Part shown: positions 1 through 11,040 of the stretch, one piece after another
Layout of the letters: the number at the start of each line of letters is the position of its first letter
How positions within the stretch are numbered: the first letter of the stretch is position 1
DNA from: Luzula sylvatica
Taxonomy: Eukaryota; Streptophyta; Magnoliopsida; Poales; Juncaceae
NCBI GenBank assembly: GCA_946800325.1
Contig: OX326959.1
Span: 20,242,862-20,306,861 of the forward strand
Direction of reading: 5' to 3'
Length of the DNA: 64,000 bases
Notes under the pieces: model-generated
What the model was told of the DNA's origin: nothing
Database searches by the model: none
What the model saw: only the letters and a program-made list of their open reading frames with translations
Program-made: the position numbers and the translations under genes

Positions 1-483
1 AGTATCATATTTTCTTGTATAATGGTTCTAAGGAAAAATTTATTTTGCTCTCACAACTATTTTCTCTCATCTTTGATGTGAATTTCGAAAATGATCAGTG
101 AAATTAATTAGTAATCCAATTAATAAAAAATAAATAAATCCACTAACCCTCCTTGGAATCTCACTAACTGTCTCAAAGTCTTTGTAGTTTCTCTCTGATA
201 CCATTTGTTAGGGTGACACGATCCGGTGCCATCCGAAATTATCATAAGAAACATAGCACCTATGTGAAGTCTATCAAATAAATGTATATCGAAAGTGTAC
301 CTTGAACAATATGCATAATCATATTGAATCCATTGGACTAAGATGACGTCTCAAGTTGCATAAATACTAGTGTGAGTACATAGTTGTCCTAAGTAGGTAA
401 TTTTGTCTTTTACATACATCATACGCACTAACAGCGATTACTTTTAGTGGTTATAACTAGATACATCAAAGTCACGTATTTCG

Positions 484-573
484 GTAATATGATCGAGATC
501 GTTATTTATGATTATTGCTAGAATGCAAGTAATATGATCGAGATCGTTATTTATGATTATAACTAGAATGCAA
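484..573. repeat. 45-bp tandem duplication
   Basis: A segment starting GTAATATGATCGAGATCG occurs twice in succession with period 45. Unit 3 has a single copy at the matching place, and unit 2 has two (21028-21117). Confidence 0.9.
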
Positions 574-634
574 ATCTAATACATTTAATAATAATAATAA
601 GTAATTTTTATTGAATAAATAACATTGAATTTCA

Positions 635-1376
635 TGTTGTATTATTTGTTACAATTAATAATAATAAAATTTTAAAACTATAATACCTAATTGTTTATAT
701 TAATTAATATAAACAATTAGATTAATTGTTTTAGTGCACATATTTTGTGTACATTAAAGTGTATGAATTAATTATTGGAGCAATGGAATATAAAAAGAAG
801 TTTTATAAAGGAGGTTACTAGAAATAAAGAATAAATAGTCCTGATTAATTGGGTTACAATTATTATTCAGTGGTTTTATTTGCCATTATTAATATGCAAT
901 AAATTATGTGTTTCCTCCCTCTCTTCTATAAGAATGTACAATCAGAAATGAAAGTAAAAGGTCAATTGTTTTTAGACCACATTCTTTCCTCCTGTATATA
1001 TTATTCCTCCTTAATTAATTAATCTAATATACAAATACCTCTCAAAAAATAAACAATATAGATTATATTCTCTATTCAATTTTATGAGATTAACTTGATT
1101 GAAGAATCGGTGTACATGTCTTCATCTACTTTAAGGTGAAGATTTTCGTTCTACGACTGTGCTACTAGATTGGAACCGAGACAAATCAGAAGTGTAGAAC
1201 CTTGGAGATGGATAAACGAAATATCCTGCACTAGAGGGCGTCATCTGTCTTTAGGGCAGCTGTGACACGATCACGCGGCTACACCAGGCTTGTTCTCGAT
1301 TTACTTACTTATTTATTATTATTTAATTGATTATATAATTTATTTATTTGGTTATTTTATTGAAATATAACCAACA
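635..1376. mobile_element. Solo LTR of an LTR retrotransposon (unit 1)
   Basis: A 742-bp segment begins TGTTG and ends CAACA, flanked by a perfect 5-bp duplication TTTCA (630-634 and 1377-1381). The equivalent place in unit 3 (about 43,040) reads straight through with one TTTCA, so that site is empty. The TG..CA ends, 5-bp duplication, size and lack of coding sequence fit a solo LTR. The internal TATA-like stretch near 990 is only suggestive. The retrotransposon family is not identified. Confidence 0.88.
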
Positions 1377-1699
1377 TTTCACAATCTCCGTAACTATTAC
1401 ATAGGTCTAAGACATATCATCTCCATTACCGGATCGTGTCACTCTAACATATGGTATCATAGCGAAACTATGGTGAATCAAAGAATGCCGGGAGGTTAGT
1501 GAGATTTCGAGGAGGATTAGTAAGTTTATTTTTTTATTAATATTTGAATTTTAACTCTTCTCAAAACCCGCACGAGAGATGGGAGAAAAGAATTGTAAGT
1601 ACAAAATACAATTTCCGTTACAACTGCCATACAAGAAAGCAAGATACTAGTTTCCAACAAAGTAATGAAAACACAATTCCGGTTCTCAATAGACCCTAA

Positions 1700-4124
1700 G
1701 GGCCTGTTTGGCAAGTGGAATTAGTAGAGTGGAGTTGGATTATAAGGTGGAGGAAAATTTTTGTCTGGAATTTATAATTCCAAAGTTTGTTTGGATGACT
1801 AAATAACAAAATGCTGGAAAATATAATTCTTTGTTTGGTTGTTGAATAAAATTAGAACTTCCATATAGTAAAAATAAAAAATAGTTAGAAGTAATTATGA
1901 ATGTTAATTATTATATGTTATGTTGTAGTTAAAATAAAAAAAAACATATTGTTATGTATGATTAATATGTTATGTTGAATTAGTTATATGCAATTATACA
2001 TTATTTATATTCTACAAAACATGTCTGTAACAAATTTAGTTTAGAACAAACAAACAAAATGTAACATACTAGAAATACAAACAAAATATAATAAACATTT
2101 CAAATGTCATACATTAAGATACAAAATATTATATTAAAAAGAAATAAAACACTCAAATTCTTGAAAGATCTTCTAACCCACGCGATTTACCCACATATCT
2201 CTCATGATTCGCTCTCTAATTTGTACCCACTCTCTCGCATCGTCTCTTCTCGCTCCTCTTGTCCTATATGTTCGGGAACTAATCATATTAACATCCTCTT
2301 CCGTCGGCACAAATTCATCGGGTTCGGAAGCAATAATATAATTGTGAAGTATACAACACGCAATCACAATATCAACTTGTGTAGATCTAGGAAAGAAAGG
2401 TTTACTCGTAAGAATTTTAAAGCGATTTTTTAGTGCTCCAAAAGCTCGCTCAATCGTCGTGCGCAATGACGAGTGTCTGAGATTAAATAGTTCTTTGTCG
2501 GTTGTTGGGGGGTTATTGGAAAATTCTTTTAAATGATACCGAACGCCACGAAAGGGAGAGATAAATCCTGGTTGTGTAGAATACCCGGCATCCACCAAAT
2601 AATATTTTCCCTCTGGAATAGTAATGTTATCGTCCCTCTCAATAGCATTATTAAGAACCAAAGCATCATGTGCGGTACCTTCCCAACCGGCAAGCACATA
2701 CGTGAATTGAAGATTGAAATCAACTGCGGCAAGAACATTTTGAGTAGTGATATGCTTACGCCCGCGATAGCGTGATGCATCTGTATTGGCAACATTAACG
2801 GGGACATGAGTCCCATCAAGAGCACCTATACAGTTCGCAAAGAATGGGTTAAACCTAGGATTCGAGGTGATCGTGTCAGATGGCTCGGTACTGGCGGGTT
2901 TCATATACTCATCTCGCAACTCACCGATTGCATATAAGACATTTTTGAAACGCCGACTAACAGTTTCAATCGAACGGAGAAAATTTACACCAATAACCCT
3001 ACTCCGCACGCTATGGCCCACTATATGCAAAAACATGGCTACTTGTTCTTCCACGGTCACATAATTAGAATCTTCCAAAAGATTTCTGTCTCTAAATTTT
3101 TGGCATAAATTGAAGAACAATTCCCTTTTCATCCGAAGCATGTCTACACATGCAATATCGGATTCATAAATAATCCTTTGTAAATATCGGTCTCGCTCGG
3201 AAATCCTTTTCGGCGACAAAGCTCTCGTAATTCTTTTTTCTCGTTGACGAATAATCCAACACACCAGAGTTATGATGACCGCAACACATTCATCTTGAGT
3301 GTGATTCATTTAATGGCGATCTACAAATATGCAAACAATTTAATACAAATTAATACATAATTATAGACAGTAATTACAACATAATTTTCAAATATATATC
3401 ATAATTATGCAAATTCAGAAAGTACCAGAGGACAATTTGCATTATTGGACAAATTTGGACTGAAATTAAACAAATTCACACTGTACCACAATATCACAGT
3501 ATTATTTGGGACAAACTATTTGCAATATATGACCTTGCAATTGCACAAATTACGACCTTGCAGTTGTTCTAATTCTCATGAACTAAATCGACAAAGTATA
3601 ATTGCCAAATCAAACCTAGGATTCTCATGTACAAATTGCAAAGTATAATTGGCCATTTGACCATTTGACTAAAATCAGACCTTGCAATTGGACATTTGAC
3701 CAAAATCGACAAGAGAGAGAGACAGCAAATTAAGATCTTGCCAAATGTACCAATTCGGAGAGAGAGAGCAAAAATTAGGTAACAAATTTCTTGAAATGGA
3801 GGGAGAATATGACAGCGAGAGAACACGAGATAAATTAACTTACTTGAAATTGGCAAACTGGTAGCTAATCCGAGGTGAAATTGAATCTTTTTCCTTGGCG
3901 AGAGAAATGAGAGCAAGAGAGCTGAGAGAAAGAGAGAGGCATTAACTTTTCCAGAGTTTTGGCGTTCTATCTTTTTGGCGAGTTCTAATTTGCGGTATCA
4001 CAAGGAAAAATAATAGTCTGGCAAAATATAAACCTAGTTTCTCAAGCGCACCAAACAAGGAAAAAACTTTTGCTGGATTTCAAAATACTAATTCCACTGA
4101 AAACCCACCTCTCCAAACAGGCCC
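1700..4124 (-). mobile_element. PIF/Harbinger DNA transposon, complete (unit 1)
   Basis: The 2,425-bp element has perfect 12-bp terminal inverted repeats, GGGCCTGTTTGG and CCAAACAGGCCC. A second inverted match, GTGGAATTAGTA, lies just inside. It is flanked by the 3-bp duplication TAA (1697-1699 and 4125-4127), as expected for this superfamily. It encodes a DDE transposase on the minus strand. Unit 3 lacks the element (near 43,365). I could not find the Myb-like second ORF usual in autonomous relatives; the 0.8 kb upstream of the transposase shows only short, unconvincing frames. Confidence 0.95.
2173..3309 (-). CDS. PIF/Harbinger transposase (HARBI1/ALP1-like), apparently intact
   Basis: This 378-residue protein is the nuclease that would cut and paste the surrounding element. 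An N-terminal helical region (about 40-130) includes the helix-turn-helix-like VTVEEQVAMFLHIVGHS. It is followed by a DDE_Tnp_4-type catalytic domain. The likely catalytic triad is D165 in GALDGTHVP, D240 in YYLVDAGYS and E287 in TTIERAFGALKNRF. The WEGTAHD and FRGVRYHLKEF motifs are also typical. There is no stop or frameshift, and the length is normal for plant family members. It sits inside 12-bp inverted repeats with TAA duplications. The start at MNHTQDE is the first in-frame Met. Activity is unknown, and no partner Myb-like ORF was seen. Confidence 0.93.
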   Translation of the reverse strand: MNHTQDECVAVIITLVCWIIRQREKRITRALSPKRISERDRYLQRIIYESDIACVDMLRMKRELFFNLCQKFRDRNLLEDSNYVTVEEQVAMFLHIVGHSVRSRVIGVNFLRSIETVSRRFKNVLYAIGELRDEYMKPASTEPSDTITSNPRFNPFFANCIGALDGTHVPVNVANTDASRYRGRKHITTQNVLAAVDFNLQFTYVLAGWEGTAHDALVLNNAIERDDNITIPEGKYYLVDAGYSTQPGFISPFRGVRYHLKEFSNNPPTTDKELFNLRHSSLRTTIERAFGALKNRFKILTSKPFFPRSTQVDIVIACCILHNYIIASEPDEFVPTEEDVNMISSRTYRTRGARRDDAREWVQIRERIMRDMWVNRVG

Positions 4125-6574
4125 TAATATAAAGTTAAATATAAAATAATTTCTCATTATTTTAAAATCGTTTCTTCAATAATGCGGGGAGACGTGTTGG
4201 CATATATAAGAAAGTTCAATATAAATCATCTTCCTTTATTTTTCTCAATTTGACTTGTATACATTAGCATTTCCCAATTTTTCAATGTGACCTTGATATG
4301 TTTCGAAATTCAAAAAACAATCCTTTCAATATTCCAAAACTAATCTCCCGAAAACTAACTTAAACTATGCTTTAAAATGTCATTAGTTTTACAATAATCC
4401 TGAATACTTCATTTAATAAAACGAATTTAAAGATTAACATACATGTTTAATTCATAATTAATTAAAATAACAATTTTTCTCTATATTTAAATTTAATTTC
4501 CTTTCTCAGTTAACTAACTATTTAGTCAGTGCTTAATTAATTAATTAATTAAAATAAATAAATTTGCCGTTTGATTAAATTTAAGAAAAAGTTTTTTTAC
4601 TATTTAATTCATAATAATTATTTGAAATAAATAAATTTTTAAGTGATTTATAAACTATGTATATTCAATTATGTAGGTTAATTAACTTAATTTGTTAAAC
4701 TATGTCTTCAAATCACGTTGATCATCTTTAAATGATTGTCTGGATTAATTTTGGAATATTTATCTTGAAAAGGTTAATTTTTAAATATTTGTCTTGAGAG
4801 AATATTTGTTATTGATTTTGAAAAATATCAAGGTTACATTGGAAAATACACGTATAAAATTTTCCTTACCTATGCCAAAATGCATTTCAATATTTTTGGT
4901 AGCCATGTTTACCTCATTAGAAGGATCGATTGATGTCATTAGCATTCCAATTAATTTAGAATTTTTACTTGTAAAGTTAAATTTGGTAGTTAATCTGTGG
5001 ACTTGTTCGGCAATACAAGAATAGAAAATAAAAAGAATACATAATAGTCTTTATTCAACTATATTTCAATAGAGTTCGGTGATATTAATGGAATAAGATT
5101 ATTGATGTAAAAAATATAAATAATAACTAATGACGAAATTATCCTTATTCATAATTTAACAAATTAATAAGCATAAAACAAATACCATAATAATTAAAAT
5201 GGAAATTGAGTTATTTTAATTAAATAAAACAAGTACCATGATAATAATAATAATAATAAAAGTTTCAAATAACTATCCAATTTCTAGCCTTCATGTTCTT
5301 TTGAACTCCTCATTACTTAGGATATTTTTGTAAACATTTTTACGATTTTGTCAGGAGATTAATTCCTTGACCTCTGCAGGTTGAGGAATGTATTAACATT
5401 TTCATGTTTGTTGTTTTTTGGATTCATTCCTGGAAAAGAAAAGCAAAAACAAAATGAGAAATAGGAAAAGATATGATATAATAAATATGTATTAGTGCCA
5501 CATAAGCAAACAAATGAATTATCAAGGGTAATATTTTCAACAAAAATTGATTAATGGAATAGCCTAATTTTATATTTTATTTGGAAGAAACTAATTCCAG
5601 TAATCTATATATTTGTTCCTGTTTTTTTTTTTTTTTTTTTTTCCGGCAAAAATATGAAGGATTAAACTATTTATTTTTCTATTGCTTGTTATTCCATGAT
5701 TGTCGAACATCATTTATTTTTCTGTTAATTCAATATTAATTATTTCAACAAACTATTTCAGTGATACAAGCATGACTACATCAAGAATGTTTGGAGACAC
5801 CATATCAAATCTCTTTTTATAATACCAATTTGTTATATAATACTCTGGTGGTGGGATGAACGACCTCTTTCCAATTAATCAATTCTCACGATTCCCTGTC
5901 ATGCATGTATACTTTTATTCCTCGATCTGGTCCATCTCCTCCATGCCTTCACCATTGTCAATGGATATTACCTCCATTCTGCATATGCAACAACCATCAA
6001 AGGATTGAGTTCTCCAATGATGCATTTTCGTCGACGAGTCCGTTCCTTCCGAATTGTTAATACTTCTCTAGCTACGACGATTTAGTAGGTTGAATATATA
6101 TCGACGACAGGAGAATAGCTATCTGTGTTTGGAAGAACTTTCTATGGCATCTTCTCGAGTTTCATGTCAGTGGTTCTAACGAGAAAGTTGATCGGTAGTG
6201 CGAGTTTACGATGTGTATTGAGTTATTAGCCTCGCAGCGAACATGGTTACCGAAGAATTCTTTTGCACCCGTGTTACTCGGAAGCCAACTTAGAATCGAG
6301 CATCTCCGCATATGTGCAGAGTTGGAACTGTATGGTATGATCGAGTATCCCTTGCACGAGCCGTTAACATTATTGCATGTTTCACGGTCGATACAAATGG
6401 TAATCATGAAATATATTTTTTTTACCTTTGGATTTAAGTACCCCGGTCCGTACCGTCGAGCAGAACATCGTATAGTAAAAATTTGTGTTTGATAGGATAG
6501 TGGTTAATAATAGAATGGATATGCCAAATTTTTTGTTAGGGTTTGTGAAGTTCCTTAGTGGTTCGGGTCCCTCT

Positions 6575-6699
6575 CCATTTTGGGCTTTATTGGGCCCATT
6601 CATTTAGGAGCGCCGGAGATAGAATTGATACGTCACTTCCAATTCCTCATCTCTCCATCTCGTTTCTCCCTTGATTGTCTAACCAAAATTCTACCTCAA
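6575..6699 (+). promoter_or_regulatory. Promoter-like region with two TGGGCY boxes, right arm
   Basis: TGGGCT (6581-6586) and TGGGCC (6591-6596) lie about 105-120 bp upstream of the MGDD start codon. Site II (TGGGCY) boxes are common in promoters of plant housekeeping genes. Equivalent boxes occur at the matching place in the inverted arms (18221-18234) and in unit 3. Confidence 0.45.
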
Positions 6700-6954
6700 A
6701 TGGGAGACGATTTGAAAAGCAGGTTAAATGGAGAACCTGGACGTTATAAATCGGTTTCCGGTGATTTTGGCAATGGAGACAAAGCGACCCTTCCAATTCG
6801 AAGTTTAGGCGGCGATGTTACCGAGGATAAGAAGGAAATTCTACATGGACGTTGTACGAGCTATGCGGCTATGCCCAAGGAATATGCGGCTATGCCCAAG
6901 GAACAAGATAATACTCAAGATCCATATTTCCGTTACGGGACTCCAAGTCCATAA
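6700..6954 (+). pseudogene. MGDD small ORF, truncated copy (unit 1, right arm)
   Basis: An 84-residue frame starts MGDDLKSRLNGEPGRYKS and contains GGDVTEDKKEILHGRCTSYA. It is homologous to the motif found twice in the inverted-arm copy at 17837-18100 and once in unit 3. A 21-bp duplication repeats YAAMPKE. From about 6909 the frame runs into foreign DNA (residues NTQDPYFRYGTPSP), so the original C-terminus and the downstream intron are missing. The upstream Met at 6580 is possible, but MGDD is the conserved start. The protein family is not recognised. Confidence 0.5.
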
Positions 6955-8529
6955 CACTCAAGATCCATATTTCCGTTCCTCCCACAAGTGACTTTAGCTT
7001 ATCGGGTGGGATCCCGTTATTTAGGTAGGATTATATCCAATCGCATCCAATGCGACTCTTGAACCTTTATAGGATTTCGGTGATGGATCGTATCCAATAC
7101 AATTCAAGTTCCGTGTGTGCATCCTATCTATGCCCCGAACTCCAATCTGATTGGCCTGGACGGTTAAGTCACAACCATCTCCAACGTATCGTTCAAATAA
7201 GCTACTAGTGAGTCGACTTTAGCCTGTGCCTCACAAGTCCCGATTTAACGCTTGCCACCCTTTCGATAATTACAATATCACGTGCCCGACTTTAGCCTGA
7301 ACCCACGTGAAACATAACACCAAACTCGGTGGTTGTGGATATGGAAGGCATTTCCACGACTTAAATATTATGATGGATCATGACATTCATGTTTAATAAT
7401 TCGTGACATAATCATATTATATCACTATCACAAGATTTTCTAAATGCATATGATTTAATTAGGTAAATTAATTATTCTAAATAATTATTTGTCCTATATG
7501 CTAGTATGTTTGATGCCGATCAAATCGATATAAAGAACTCAAAATTCCGAGCTTCGTAGCCAAAGTTATCGCGAAAACAAAAACAACATCCAGAGAAGGG
7601 TCCGTTATAACGGACTGCCCCATCCGTTGTAACGCAAGGGCCGTGGGGCGCGAGAAAACCTCGTCCGGGACGCGTCCGGGGCGCCAAAAACTGCCCCCGG
7701 GGCGGCAGAAAAACTGTTTTTCTGCACCATTTCGTTATTTCATTAGAACGACACTAATACTTCGCTCAAATGAAATATATTACAACATGAAAGTTCTAGA
7801 TAATCTCATTATCTAACTAACCCAATTTGAACCATTCAAATCGGAATTTTCTACTGAAAGTTATACCAGTTTTAGTAAAATACGAACAAACGAAAAGGTA
7901 AGTTTATCCAATAGACACCTTTTCAACCAGAAAACTACACACATTTTCAGTATTCTGTTGAAACAAAAATATTAAATTATTCCAACCGACTTTGAACGTG
8001 AACGAAAGTTCTAGATAATCTTATTATCTAACTAACCCAATTGGATTGGACTCAATTGGGGTTTCGATGCGACATATACGGACGTTTAAGTCTCTGTATG
8101 TCAAACAGTCGCACCCTTTCAGTATTCCATAAAAACGACACTGATAATTCGTTCAAATAAAAAAACGTTCTGTATCAAAGTCATAGATAATCTCATTATC
8201 TATCTACGTCAATTTGATCCAATCAATTTTGAGTTTTCCACTGAAAATTATCTTAGTTTTACTCACTGTTTCGTATTCTAATTTTCTGCAGATTTTGCCG
8301 TTTCGTCCGTTTTCGCTCGTTTCCAAAACGATAAATCATGAAACTTTTTCACGATTATTCCTAGATACTCTCAATCAACTTTTGATCGATCTCTAGCGAA
8401 TTCCACTTGTGATTTTAACGGAATTTGACTTTCTCTATATGTAACATCATGCAAACGGGTACGAACTTTGATAACCCGTGCGTATATCTAATATACGACT
8501 ATGATTCGACCCTCGAATCGATGGCGATC
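6909..8529 (-). other. Foreign block: non-coding, probably retrotransposon leader or remnant
   Basis: Homology to the palindrome arm ends at 6909 and this sequence takes over. It includes a short direct repeat (AAGATCCATATTTCCGTT at about 6917 and 6960), a GC-rich part at 7590-7710 and repeated modules from 7727. No convincing coding frame is seen. It adjoins a minus-strand PBS and LTR at 8530, so part is probably the internal leader of that element. Confidence 0.4.
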
Positions 8530-9480
8530 GCTCTGATACCACTGTTGGGAATTCACCCGACCCCGGGCCCGCGCAGCGGATATGAAGGCCCGGTCCGGTT
8601 CCTTAAATCCCGAGATCACGCCATGACTTCGAGGGTACGATGCAAATAGAATGATAGATCTATACCAGTGCCAAATTGATAGCACACGAAGGGTTGATCG
8701 CCGCCTTCTATTCCTCCTGTCACGTTGGTGACAATCCGCGCGTCCCATACCACGCGTCCTTCACCACTCGTTAACTACGCCGGTTCACTCGACTTCGTCT
8801 TCGTGCGTCCAAGCGTTTTCACCGTCTTTCTCACTCGAGTCGATCACAATCAAAGAACCACAAACGTCGTTCCTCTACTTGTATCCACGTTGATTCGTAA
8901 GACGTCGGTCACGGATGCACCTGCCTAGACGATGCACCGGCGAACTTGCTCGATCTAATCGATTCTCTATTTCTCTCTCTTCGCACCTTTTCACTCACGA
9001 AAGATCAAATCTGAATTTGCTCTTTTTCTTGTGTATTGGGCAGAATGATAATCTCAATAGTCTGATTAGAATTGCATTCAGTTGCTTAGTGAGGAGAGAG
9101 AAAGTATCCTATTTATATCTAATAGGATCAGGATTAGCCAAGAGGCATGTATATCCAATATACACCCTTTCACACAGAAAAGTGCATGAACCTGTTAAGT
9201 ATTCTGTCCAGACGAAATTGATAAATTTCTCTGACAGAAAATCACCCAACATGAAAGTTGTAGATAATCTCATTATCTACACAACCCAATTTGTCCCAGC
9301 CCAATTGGAGTTCGTATGCAAAAGTTATTACTGTTTTACTAACTGTATGTCATACTATTGCACCCTTTCGGTATTTCACATAAACGACACTGATACTTCT
9401 TTCATATGAAATATATTTCTACATGAAGGTTATAGATAATCTAATTATCTATCTAACCCAATTTGAACCATTCAAATCGG
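7727..9480. repeat. About 200-bp degenerate modules, five per unit
   Basis: A module with GCACCCTTTC, then AACGACACTGATA, then GATAATCTCATTATCTA, then CCCAATTTG recurs at about 7727, 7940, 8130, 9170 and 9350. Copies differ at many positions. They occur on both sides of the PBS/LTR junction at 8542, so they may mark the U3 parts of a short retroelement. The same five recur in unit 2 at +20,544. Confidence 0.7.
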
Positions 9481-9700
9481 ATTTTCCCACTGACAGTTAT
9501 GGCCACAAATGTACGACTACATTCGTTTATCCTTGTGTACACTTTTACGGTTGATCCTGAAACTGTATTTCCTTCAAACTCATATTATAACATATGATTT
9601 TTCGTATTTCACGATTAACCAATTGAGTTATGAGTCTCATTGGCAAGAATTAGGAAGTCGATAAACCATGTTAAGGAACTGTTTTCCTTTGTAATATTTG
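8530..9700 (-). mobile_element. LTR retrotransposon fragment: PBS plus 5' LTR, minus strand (unit 1)
   Basis: The minus strand of 8530-8541 reads TGGTATCAGAGC, the classic plant initiator tRNA-Met primer-binding site. One base further on begins an LTR end (TGTTGGGAATTC on the plus strand, from 8543). A minus-strand TATA-like ATATAAATAGG lies near 9110-9120, the right place for a U3/R promoter in an LTR of this orientation. No gag-pol frame is seen and a matching second LTR is not recognisable, so the outer border is approximate. It is either a truncated element or a short non-autonomous one. Confidence 0.55.
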
Positions 9701-9729
9701 TACATATGTAAAACTTGACGGTCTTTAAG

Positions 9730-10020
9730 CACTACTAGAAATCTTGTTTTCAGTGACGGTGTAAATCAGTCACAAAAAGCTGAAAAACCGTCGCTGAAGT
9801 GTCGTCACTAGTATCTCCGAAGCTAAAAGGTATCCTTCTGTGTCAGTCCCATCACGGAAAAGTTTCAGAGACGATGCACACAGTTTTTAGTGACAGTATG
9901 TTCGGACCCTCACTAAAATGCTTTCAGTGACTATGTTTTTCACCGTCAGAAAAAAGTTTCAGCAACCGTATTTTTAAATGTCTTTAGTGACGGTTACGGT
10001 CACTAAAAGTCAAAATTACA
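9730..10020. mobile_element. CACTA-type terminus, left end only (unit 1)
   Basis: The sequence starts CACTACTAGAAATC, matching the En/Spm (CACTA) terminal consensus. Subterminal repeats of the CAGTGACGG / TTAGTGAC type follow in both orientations. No matching right end with an AAG duplication was found, so the element is truncated or rearranged. Confidence 0.6.
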
Positions 10021-11040
10021 AATAAAAAAAAAATACAATTGAAATAAAACACTAGCATATACAAAATCACAAATTAATCACATGATTCCAATTTAATTAA
10101 CAAATTCATATTTCAAGTTGAGCAACAAATCTTGATAGAACTAGCATACTTGTTGCTCCCCAATATAATTTGTGCACAACCCGACTAGAATAATTTCGTA
10201 TAAAAAGAGTAGTTTTGTATACGAGACCGCACTTGTCTCATGAATGTGGTCATTGCTTCTAGTAGACTTATTTGGCTCGCGACTATCCATTGTGCATATT
10301 CATTCTGTCTGCCACAAAAAAATCCAAAATTATTAAATTTCATGACATTTTGATACCTAGTAGGTGTATATATATGCAATTATCCAAACCTTTAAAACAA
10401 GACAAAGACATATGTTAAATTGAAATATTTTATGTTAAATAGGATCGTATCCTATTTCCCTATAAAAAAACAAAAAACAAAAAACAAAAACAAAGATATA
10501 TGTTAAAATTAAAATATTTTATGTATTAAATCGGATCTATTTATTTAGTTATTATATATACTTGACACGTGACCATTTAATACATAATCATATTCTAAAG
10601 TCAGATTCATTTATTTATTTACCATGTATTCGTTTAGTATCACATTTTACGCTAAATGACACATCGTCAATATATTGGGGGTATTTTAAGGGGATTTCAT
10701 AACATATACAAAATAGTGTTGAATTGTTGTGGGACCTTGATAGAGCTGGCAAAAAATGACCCGACCCGTCCGAACCCGAACCCGACCCGACCCGAAAATG
10801 TTGAATAGTCAACGACCCGAACCCGAAACCGAACCGAACCCGAATGACCCGTACCCGAAATCGACCCGAAACCGAATGACCCGAACCCGAAATCGATCCG
10901 AACCCGAAATCGACCCGAACCCGAATGACCCGAACCCGAAATCGATCCGAACCCGAATGACCCGAACCCGAAATCGACCCGAACCCGAATGACCCGAAAC
11001 TTAAATGATCTGGAATTCGAGATACTTGCAAATGCTTTGC

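Larger units (their letters stand above)
206..1449. mobile_element. LTR-like palindrome core, unit 1
   Basis: The core begins TGTTAGGGTGACACGATC and ends GATCGTGTCACTCTAACA. The ends are inverted repeats of about 22 bp with one mismatch, and have TG..CA termini. Both flanks carry an outward-facing primer-binding-like sequence: TGGTATCAGAGAGAAAC on the minus strand at the left and TGGTATCATAGCGAAAC on the plus strand at the right. The interior holds a solo LTR and a 45-bp tandem duplication. This looks like one LTR shared by two head-to-head leaders, or a DNA element that captured LTR ends. Which one cannot be decided here. Confidence 0.6.
1450..6908 (+). repeat. Right palindrome arm, unit 1
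   Basis: Reading outward from the core, this arm is the inverted, diverged counterpart of 16110-20749. Landmarks match in reverse order: the AAACTAGTATC region, the ACGTCTCC..GCATTATTGAAG segment, the AAACGGCAAATTTATC segment, the CTGTAACCATG/ACATGGTTACCG segment and the small MGDD ORF. A PIF/Harbinger element interrupts the arm at 1700-4124. Homology stops at about 6909, inside the small ORF. Between the PIF element and the promoter-like region (4125-6570) I see no convincing gene; short ORFs there are disrupted in the other arms. Confidence 0.88.

Noticed and set aside
6162..6603. Several 70-95 codon frames on both strands in the palindrome arms
   Set aside because: The frames are not kept open in the inverted arms, where substitutions and indels break them. 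No protein family is recognisable.
10615..11031. Overlapping open frames on both strands rich in Gly/Ser/Phe or Pro/Arg/Asp
   Set aside because: They are translations of the GACCCGAACCCGAAA subterminal repeats of the hAT element and are open in several frames at once. The same applies to 14854-15230, their unit 2 copies and 49005-49764.
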